DNA from: CAZMOK01 sp964567785
GTDB lineage: Bacteria; Bacteroidota; Bacteroidia; Bacteroidales; JAGOPY01
DNA: 5,229 bases
NCBI GenBank assembly: GCA_964567785.1
Contig: CAZMOK010000119.1
Location: 1 to 5,229, forward strand
Direction: 5' to 3'
Shown: piece after piece, positions 1 through 5,229 of the stretch
Position numbering within the stretch: the stretch's first letter is position 1
Layout: each line of letters begins with the position of its first letter
Notes under the pieces: generated by a model
Seen by the model: only the letters and a program-made list of their open reading frames with translations
Told to the model about the DNA's origin: nothing
Databases searched by the model: none
Made by a program: the position numbers and the translations under genes

Positions 1-3
1 AGA

Positions 4-2677
4 TCAATCAATCAGTTTTAACTCCTTAAAAAACTGAATTGTCAATATTGTAACCACCACCGTCCCCCCTACTACAATCCATTCCACGATCCCCATTGCC
101 TGGAACGAGAGAAGGGTGTTCAGGCCGGGAATGAAATAAGCTGCCAGCAGCACGGCCGCGCAGAATACAATGGCCATCCAGACCCATTTGTTGGTGGTCA
201 CCTGGTTCACAAACACGTTCTCGTCGTTGTCGCGCATATCGAAAACGTGGAACAACTGCGTGAAGGCCAGTGCAAAGAAGGCGATGTTGTTGGCTATCTC
301 TTTGGAAACATCCAGATAGTAGAAACTGAAAAAATAGGCCCCGGTCACAAATATCCCGATGATCAACCCGTACACGGTTATGACCTTCCAGCTCCTGCCG
401 GTGAGTATGGGCTCTTCGGGGTCCTTTGGATCTTCTTTCATCACCTTGCCCCTGCCCTTTCCTATTCCCAGCGCCAGGGCCGGGAACACATCGGTGAGCA
501 GGTTCAGAAAAAGCAACTGCAGCGGCAGCAACGGCAGGTAGAAAATGCTGAAGCTCACGGCCGCGATCACTATGATCTCGGCCAGGTGATACGACAACTG
601 GTACACAATGAACTTCCGGATGTTGTTGAAAATGATCCTTCCCTGCCTGATGGCGGTGATGATAGAGGGAAAATCGTCGTTCTTGAGCACCATGTCGGCC
701 ACTTCCTTGGCCACCTGCGTGCCCCTCTTCCCCATGGCGATGCCTATATCGGCTTTTTTCAGGGCAGGTGCATCGTTTACACCGTCGCCCGTCATGCCGG
801 CAATCTCACCTTCATCCTGGAAAAGTTTCAGTACCGATAATTTTTGCCCGGGATCCACCCTGGCAAAAACCCGAGAAGAGGCAAACTCATGCTTTTCCTC
901 TTCGCTTTTGCCATCAAAGCCTTCAACATCCTTTCCGGTGTAAACCCTGGCTTTGTCTTCATCGGTGATCGACACCCTGCGGGCGATGTTCCTGGCTGTT
1001 TCGGGATGGTCGCCGGTAACCATGACCACCCTGATGCCCGCGTCCCGGCAGGTGCGGATGGATTCCTCAACACCTTCCTGCGGCGGATCTATAAAGCCCA
1101 CCAGCCCGGCCAGAGTCAGGTCCTTATCGTATCCATCTTTTTCAGAGGTTTCCTTGAAGGCTACTGCAATGGTCCTGAGCCCGTCGGCCGACATTTCATC
1201 ATTCTTTTCAAGCCACTCCTTCGTAAGTTCATCATCGAGCTTCTTTTGACCATCATCAGTTACCACACCGGTGCAACGTTCCAGGACGGGCCCTGCGGCG
1301 CCCTTTACCGCTGAGAAATATTTCCCGTTCATTTTATGCAATGTCGACATCATCATGCTGTCCGAATCAAACGGGTCTTCGTCGATCCTTTCATATTTCT
1401 CACGGTACTCCGCCGTAATTCCTGCTTTCACCTCTTCGGCATACCTGAGCACCGCGATCTCAAGCATATCGCCCTTACCGTTTCCTTCGTCGTCCAGCTC
1501 TGCATTATTACAGAGGAGCAGCACCCTTAATAGTTTTTCAAAGAGAGCGTCTTTTTCAGGGATTTCCCCTATATCTTCTTTTTCCGTCCTTGAATTTTCA
1601 AAAAAGAACTCACTGAGCCCGAGCTGGTTTTTGGTAAGGGTACCAGTCTTGTCAGTCAGGATGACCGTTGTTTCCCCAAGTGTTTCCACGGTGGCCAGTT
1701 GTTTCACTATCACCTGGTCGCGGGCAAGGCGCAGCATGCCCTGGGCCAGGGCAATGGTGGCCACTATGGCAAGCCCTTCAGGGATGGCCGCAATGGCCCA
1801 GGCTATGGAAGTCTGGGCAATGATATGAAGTTCTTTCCCGGTGAGGTAGCCTATCACACCATAGGCTGCCGCCATACCTAACACTATCCAGACAAGTCTT
1901 TTTGACAGGCTGTTCAGTTTGATGTTCAGAGGCACCGTCTCCTCATCCGCCGAGCTGATCATTTCGGAAATACCGCCCAGCTCTGTTTCCATGCCTGTGG
2001 CTGTGACGATGGCTTTTCCCTTGCCCATGGTCACTGCCGTGCCTTTGTAAAGCATGTTGGTCCGGTCGGCCAGGGGAGTGCCTTCCTCAACCTTATCGGT
2101 GCTTTTGTTCGAAGGAATGGATTCGCCCGTGAGTGCAGCCTCGTTGACCTGCAGTTCTGAGGTTTCAATAACTCGTGCATCGGCGGCTATGAGCTTGCCC
2201 GGTTCCAGGAGGACGACATCCCCGGGCACAATTTCCTCCGAATCAATCTCTTTCTCTTTCCCATCGCGCAAAACAACGGATGTCATCCGGTCCATCTTCT
2301 GCAGGGCCTTCATCGACTTCCTGGCCTGGAATTCCATGTAAAAGCCTATGGCCGTATTAAGCACAATTACAACAATAATGGCGATTGCTTCCGGGATATC
2401 GCCAAAAAGAAATGAAACGATAACGGCGGCTACCAGCAGGTAGATAACAGCGCTTTTAAGCTGGTCGAAGAGTAGCTGCCAGAGGCTCTTCTCCTTTTTC
2501 TCCTTCAGTTTGTTCGGGCCGTATTTCTTTTTTCTCTGCCGTACTTCCTTTTTTGAAAGTCCTTTATCCGGGTCGACGTTAAAGTGCCCTGCAACATCCT
2601 CAACCGTTTGGGTATAATAGTTATTTGACTTTTGTTTTTTCTTCTCAACCACTCCTACAAATTCTAAATTTTGAATT
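4..2677 (-). CDS. P2-type cation-transporting P-type ATPase, 5' end uncertain at assembly gap
   Basis: An ATP-driven inner-membrane cation pump of the P-type family, closest in architecture to P2A (Ca2+/SERCA-like) pumps; the transported ion cannot be fixed from sequence. Counting the first readable residue after the gap (codon at 2676) as 1, an N-terminal cation-ATPase domain (about 19-70) is followed by M1-M2 (75-115), an actuator domain with TGES at 183-186, M3-M4 (258-312) with PEGL at 299-302, and the phosphorylation motif DKTGTLT with the acceptor Asp at 342. Then come a compact nucleotide-binding domain with KGA at 458-460, TGDHPETA from 554, TGDGVNDAP from 629, and M5-M10 (688-881). 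All catalytic motifs are intact. Ion-site positions are E300, H697, E700, N725, T728, D729 and Q807. The stop is TGA at 6-4. The frame has no ATG near its beginning. A GTG at 2652 would give 882 residues, a normal family length, but AGGA sits directly against it, so an ATG in the gap remains possible. Family call is confident, substrate is not. Confidence 0.93.
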
Positions 2678-2777
2678 NNNNNNNNNNNNNNNNNNNNNNN
2701 NNNNNNNNNNNNNNNNNNNNNNNNNNNNNNNNNNNNNNNNNNNNNNNNNNNNNNNNNNNNNNNNNNNNNNNNNNNNN
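2678..2777. other. Assembly gap, exactly 100 Ns
   Basis: A run of exactly 100 undetermined bases, the conventional placeholder for a scaffold gap of unknown size. True length and content between lpd and the ATPase are therefore unknown. An open frame can be drawn through the Ns from an ATG at 2832, but the join is an artefact: the 18 residues before the gap show no resemblance to an ATPase N-terminus, and the frame across a gap of unknown length is meaningless. Low-complexity AT-rich sequence on both sides suggests that a repeat broke the assembly (inference). Confidence 0.97.
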
Positions 2778-2848
2778 GGGTAAACTTTTTGCCTGAAGTT
2801 CCTTTCCAGGAAACACACATAAAAAAATTCAATCAAACCACACAAACG
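2778..2848. other. AT-rich intergenic remnant downstream of lpd
   Basis: This is the readable part of the spacer between the heptamer repeat and the gap. It has a run of seven T on the minus strand (2827-2821) and an 11-bp palindrome, TTTCCAGGAAA, at 2803-2813. The T run is not preceded by a GC-rich stem, so I do not call a terminator. No coding signal is convincing. A short minus-strand frame starting at ATG 2832 reaches the gap without a recognisable motif or ribosome binding site. The other side of the gap (2677-2653) is also AT-rich and may be the leader of the ATPase gene. Confidence 0.6.
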
Positions 2849-2880
2849 CTATTTATTATTTACTCTTTACTATTTACTAT
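2849..2880 (-). repeat. Degenerate 7-bp tandem repeat (ATAGTAA)n across the lpd stop
   Basis: Read on the minus strand from 2880, the units are ATAGTAA, ATAGTAA, AGAGTAA, ATAATAA and a partial ATAG: about 4.6 copies of a 7-bp unit, two perfect and two with one change each. The TAG stop of lpd (2872-2870) lies at the junction in the second unit, so the repeat supplies the stop and the last two or three codons of lpd. A 7-bp period shifts frame with each copy, and the unit carries TAG and TAA, so an array of any length would stop all three forward frames. AT-rich heptamer arrays of this style occur between genes in some Bacteroidota (recollection, not checked). Function unknown; it may be replication slippage or a dispersed repeat. 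Confidence 0.85.
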
Positions 2881-4303
2881 TTCTTTTCGGTTTGAAGATA
2901 TGCGTCGGTTCACCGAGGAACACTTCAGCGGCTTCCATAATGGTTTCCGAAAGAGTGGGGTGCGGGTGGATCGTGAGGGCAAGGTCTTTGGCAACTGCGG
3001 CCATTTCTATTGCCAGGGTGGCTTCAGGCACCAGGCTGCCGGCGTCCTTGCCTACAAAGCCTGCACCGAGTAGCCTGCCGTTGTCGGGATCGAAAATGAG
3101 TTTTGTCATCCCTTTGCTTCTGCCAAGGGTTGCGGCCCTGCCTGAAGCGCCCCATGGGAATTTTGCCACCTCCACTTTTCTGCCCTGTTTCCTGGCTTCT
3201 GTTTCGGAAAGGCCTGTAAAGGCGATTTCAGGATCGGTAAAGAAAATTGCGGGGATGGCCTTTGGCTCATAAGCAGTTTTCTGACCCGCAATGGCCTCAA
3301 CAGCAACCCTACCCTCATGCGAGGCAACGTGTGCCAGAAGAGGTTCGCCTGCCACATCGCCTATGGCATAAATATTTTTCACATTTGTTCTTCTCACACG
3401 GTCCACTTTGATAAAACCACTATCATTGGTCTTGACGCCTGCTTCGTCGAGCCCGAGGTTATCACTGTTGGGCCTGGCTCCTACCGATAACAGTATCTTG
3501 TCGTAGCTTTTGCCGCTCTCTTCGCCCTCCTTGTCCTCAAAGGTCACTTTGAGTTTTTTACCGCTTTTTTTAACCGAGGTCACTTTTGTTTCAAACATGG
3601 CCCCTTCAAGCAACTCCTTTCTCTCCTTTGCAAAGGCATCTTTGAGATCCTCATCCACGCCGGGCATAATGCCGGAGGTCAGTTCAACAATATCGATTTC
3701 CGATCCCAGTGCGTGGTAGATAGTGCTCATTTCAAGCCCGATATATCCGGCGCCGACTATCAGCAGCTTACCCGGGATGTCATTAAGTTCCAGGGCTGCT
3801 TCGGCATCCATTATCTTTTTATTGTCGAATTCGATACCAGGCAGGGACTTCGGGCTGGCGCCGGTGGCTATCAGTGCATTGTCAAACTTCAACTCTCTTG
3901 TTTTCCCTTCATGCTCATTGATTTCAAGGGAATTTTCACTTTTGAATTTGGCAGTGCCCCTGATGTAATTTATCTTGCGCCTTTTAGAGAGCTGGCCAAG
4001 GCCGCCTGTAAGCTGTTTCACTACCTTTTGCTTCCAGTCCCTGACTTTATCAAGGTTTACTTTTACATCTGAATATTCAAGTCCCCAGTCGTTGGCATGC
4101 TGTGTTTCCTGTTTCAGGTTTGCAAAGTGCAGCAGGGCTTTTGTAGGGATACAGCCATGATACAGGCACACGCCTCCGGGATTTTCCTTAGGGTCCACAA
4201 GGGTAACACCCAGTCCGAGATCATTTGCATGGAAAGCGGCAGCGTACCCTCCCGGGCCCGCCCCTATTATCACCAGTTGAGCTTTATCGTTCTTTTCAGC
4301 CAT
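2870..4303 (-). CDS. lpd: Dihydrolipoamide dehydrogenase (E3 of pyruvate dehydrogenase complex)
   Basis: A cytoplasmic FAD flavoprotein that reoxidises the dihydrolipoyl groups of E2 and reduces NAD+ to NADH. The 477-residue product is complete and of normal family length, with no extra N-terminal lipoyl domain. It shows the FAD-binding GAGPGG at 14-19, the redox-active cysteines C46 and C51 in CLYHGC followed by IPTK, the NAD-binding GAGYIG at 184-189 with an acidic residue at E207, the second FAD motif AIGDVAG at 313-319, and the catalytic pair H448/E453 in HPTLSE. Segments such as WKQKV..QLTGGL (from 90), YHALGSEID (196-204) and FPWGASGRA (382-390) closely match E. coli Lpd as I recall it, which places it with the AceEF-linked branch. 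The ATG at 4303-4301 is supported by GGAGG at 4314-4310 and overlaps the E2 stop by one base. The stop is TAG at 2872-2870, inside a heptamer repeat. The one mild oddity is the active-site peptide CLYHGC in place of the common CLNVGC. Confidence 0.97.
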   Translation of the reverse strand: MAEKNDKAQLVIIGAGPGGYAAAFHANDLGLGVTLVDPKENPGGVCLYHGCIPTKALLHFANLKQETQHANDWGLEYSDVKVNLDKVRDWKQKVVKQLTGGLGQLSKRRKINYIRGTAKFKSENSLEINEHEGKTRELKFDNALIATGASPKSLPGIEFDNKKIMDAEAALELNDIPGKLLIVGAGYIGLEMSTIYHALGSEIDIVELTSGIMPGVDEDLKDAFAKERKELLEGAMFETKVTSVKKSGKKLKVTFEDKEGEESGKSYDKILLSVGARPNSDNLGLDEAGVKTNDSGFIKVDRVRRTNVKNIYAIGDVAGEPLLAHVASHEGRVAVEAIAGQKTAYEPKAIPAIFFTDPEIAFTGLSETEARKQGRKVEVAKFPWGASGRAATLGRSKGMTKLIFDPDNGRLLGAGFVGKDAGSLVPEATLAIEMAAVAKDLALTIHPHPTLSETIMEAAEVFLGEPTHIFKPKRNSK

Positions 4304-5229
4304 TATTTTCCTCCTTCAAACATTGTTAACAATGGGTTTTCAAGTGCTTCGCATACCCAGCGCAGGAACCTTGCCGCCTCCGCCCCATCGATCAGGCGGT
4401 GGTCGTAAGACAATGAAAGCGGGAGCATGAGACGCGGCCTGAATTCACCGTCGATAAACACCGGCTGCATTTCTGCCCTGGATACGCCCATGATCGACAC
4501 ATAAGGCAGGTACACTATGGGGGTGAAGTTGGTCCCCCCGATACCGCCCAGGTTCGAGATGGCAAAATTTCCGCCCTGGAGTGAATCGGGCATGATCTTC
4601 CTGTTCCTTGCTTTTTCGGCCACTTCGCCCATCTCTACAGAAAGCTGGAGAATATTCTTTGTGTCCACATCACGGATCACCGGGACCAGCAGGCCCCTTT
4701 CAGTATCCACCGCCACGCCGATGTTTATGTATTTCTTGTAAATGATCTCCTTTTTCCTGAAATCGAGGCTTGCGTTGAATTTCGGGAAGGTTTCGAGCGC
4801 TTTGGAAACTATCTTCAACAGGATGGAGGTAACGGTAAGCTTGCCACCCTCCTTTTCTACCCGCTTTCCGTATTTTTTCCTGAATTCCTCAAGATCTGTG
4901 ATATCCGCTTTATCAAACTGGAACACATGCGGGATTGTCTGCCAGGAGGCCGACATGTTCTCGGCTGTCTTTTTCCTTACGGTATCCATAGGAACCCGTT
5001 CAATCCGGCCGAACTTTGTAAAGTCGGGGAGTTCGTAGTCAACAGCGGCGCCTTTTTCTCCTGAACCTTCAACAACGGATTTTGCATAGGATTTGACATC
5101 ATCAGCCGTGATCCTGTCGTAAGGACCGGTGCCTTCCACATCATGGATATCCACGCCGAGCTCACGGGCCAGCCTTCTTACGGATGGAGAGGCAGGAACT
5201 TCTTTATCCGGCTTATCTTCTTCCTGTTC
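4303..5229 (-). CDS. aceF: Dihydrolipoyllysine acetyltransferase, E2 of pyruvate dehydrogenase complex (5' truncated by window edge)
   Basis: This is the E2 core subunit, which moves the acetyl group from its lipoyl arm to CoA and scaffolds E1 and E3. The window shows 308 residues and the frame is open to the right edge, so lipoyl domain(s) and start lie outside. A GTG at 5154 is internal and should not be taken as the start, because it falls inside the peripheral subunit-binding domain (about residues 13-45: ASPSVRRLARELG, then GTGPYDRITADDV). A linker of about 20 residues follows, then the catalytic domain from DFTKFGRIERV (about 69) to the end. It carries the GGNFAISNLGGIGG block (219-232) and the catalytic HRLIDG with H277 and D281. 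The wording throughout (IPHVFQFDKADIT, KKYINIGVAVDT, RLMLPLSLSYDHR) matches AceF-type acetyltransferases, not succinyl or branched-chain E2. The TAA stop at 4305-4303 overlaps the lpd ATG. Residue numbers count from the window edge. Confidence 0.95.
   Translation of the reverse strand, partial: EQEEDKPDKEVPASPSVRRLARELGVDIHDVEGTGPYDRITADDVKSYAKSVVEGSGEKGAAVDYELPDFTKFGRIERVPMDTVRKKTAENMSASWQTIPHVFQFDKADITDLEEFRKKYGKRVEKEGGKLTVTSILLKIVSKALETFPKFNASLDFRKKEIIYKKYINIGVAVDTERGLLVPVIRDVDTKNILQLSVEMGEVAEKARNRKIMPDSLQGGNFAISNLGGIGGTNFTPIVYLPYVSIMGVSRAEMQPVFIDGEFRPRLMLPLSLSYDHRLIDGAEAARFLRWVCEALENPLLTMFEGGK
4310..4314 (-). promoter_or_regulatory. Shine-Dalgarno site for lpd inside the E2 3' end
   Basis: GGAGG on the minus strand lies six bases before the lpd ATG and within the codons for the last residues of E2 (Glu-Gly-Gly-Lys-stop). 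With the TAATG overlap this predicts reinitiation or coupled translation, which would keep E3 output tied to E2 output. It also fixes the lpd start. Confidence 0.85.

Noticed and set aside
247..840. Plus-strand open frame of 197 codons
   Set aside because: It lies wholly antisense to the conserved P-domain and M5-M8 region of the ATPase, has no recognisable motif, and its composition is that of a reverse-complement shadow.
1271..1828. Plus-strand open frame of 185 codons, rich in Ser
   Set aside because: Antisense to the ATPase catalytic region including DKTGTLT; Ser-rich low-complexity content is expected from the complement of Glu/Lys/Asp-rich coding.
2653..2677. Possible Bacteroidota-type -7 promoter element (TAnnTTTG) before the ATPase
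   Set aside because: The best match, TAGAATTTG, has three bases instead of two in the spacer, lies almost against the candidate GTG start, and the -33 region is lost in the gap.
2803..2827. Possible transcription terminator after lpd (palindrome near a T run)
   Set aside because: On the minus strand the T run (2827-2821) precedes the palindrome (2813-2803) instead of following it, and the palindrome has no loop or GC-rich stem.
2779..2832. Possible small gene starting at ATG 2832 (minus strand)
   Set aside because: Only 18 residues are readable before the gap, with no ribosome binding site or family likeness; it cannot be distinguished from spacer.
2671..2832. Inverted 7-bp repeat TTGAATT / AATTCAA flanking the gap
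   Set aside because: Too short in AT-rich sequence to exceed chance, and the distance between the arms is unknown because of the gap.
3713..4072. Plus-strand open frame of 119 codons opposite lpd
   Set aside because: Shadow of a strongly conserved lpd coding region with no independent domain or ribosome binding evidence.
4303..5154. E2 start at GTG 5154
   Set aside because: The frame is open to the window edge and the upstream residues form the first half of the subunit-binding domain, so this codon is an internal Val.

Overview
The window is a stretch of bacterial chromosome read entirely on the minus strand. In transcription order it holds the 3' two-thirds or so of a pyruvate dehydrogenase E2 gene (aceF type), a complete dihydrolipoamide dehydrogenase gene (lpd, E3), a short AT-rich intergenic region broken by a run of exactly 100 Ns, and a nearly complete P2-type cation-transporting ATPase gene whose stop lies at the left edge. 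No RNA gene, CRISPR array, insertion sequence or phage feature is visible. The plus-strand open frames are antisense shadows of these three genes.

Region by region: 5229-4303 encodes E2 and enters the window already inside the frame, so its lipoyl domain(s) and start lie beyond the right edge. 4303-2870 encodes E3; its ATG overlaps the E2 stop (TAATG), and a good Shine-Dalgarno sequence lies inside the last E2 codons, so the two are almost certainly one transcript and translationally coupled. From 2880 to 2849 a 7-bp tandem repeat runs across the E3 stop codon. 2848-2778 is AT-rich sequence with no convincing gene. 2777-2678 is the N gap. 2677-4 encodes the ATPase, whose start is either a GTG at 2652 or lies in or beyond the gap.

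E2 and E3 act together. E2 transfers the acetyl group made by E1 to CoA, and E3 reoxidises the E2 dihydrolipoyl group with NAD+. Both proteins resemble the Escherichia coli AceF/Lpd branch, not the 2-oxoglutarate or branched-chain complexes, so a homodimeric AceE-type E1 gene is the expected upstream neighbour (inference; it is not in the window). The ATPase has no evident functional link to the complex and, because of the gap, even its distance from lpd is unknown.

The organism is a bacterium with coding regions of roughly balanced GC and distinctly AT-rich spacers. The heptamer repeat and the style of the proteins are compatible with a Bacteroidota-like lineage, but this is a weak inference. 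The 100-N gap indicates a draft or metagenomic scaffold. I found no convincing undescribed system. The points most worth a second look are the heptamer repeat that supplies the lpd stop codon and the substitutions in the ion-binding helices of the ATPase.
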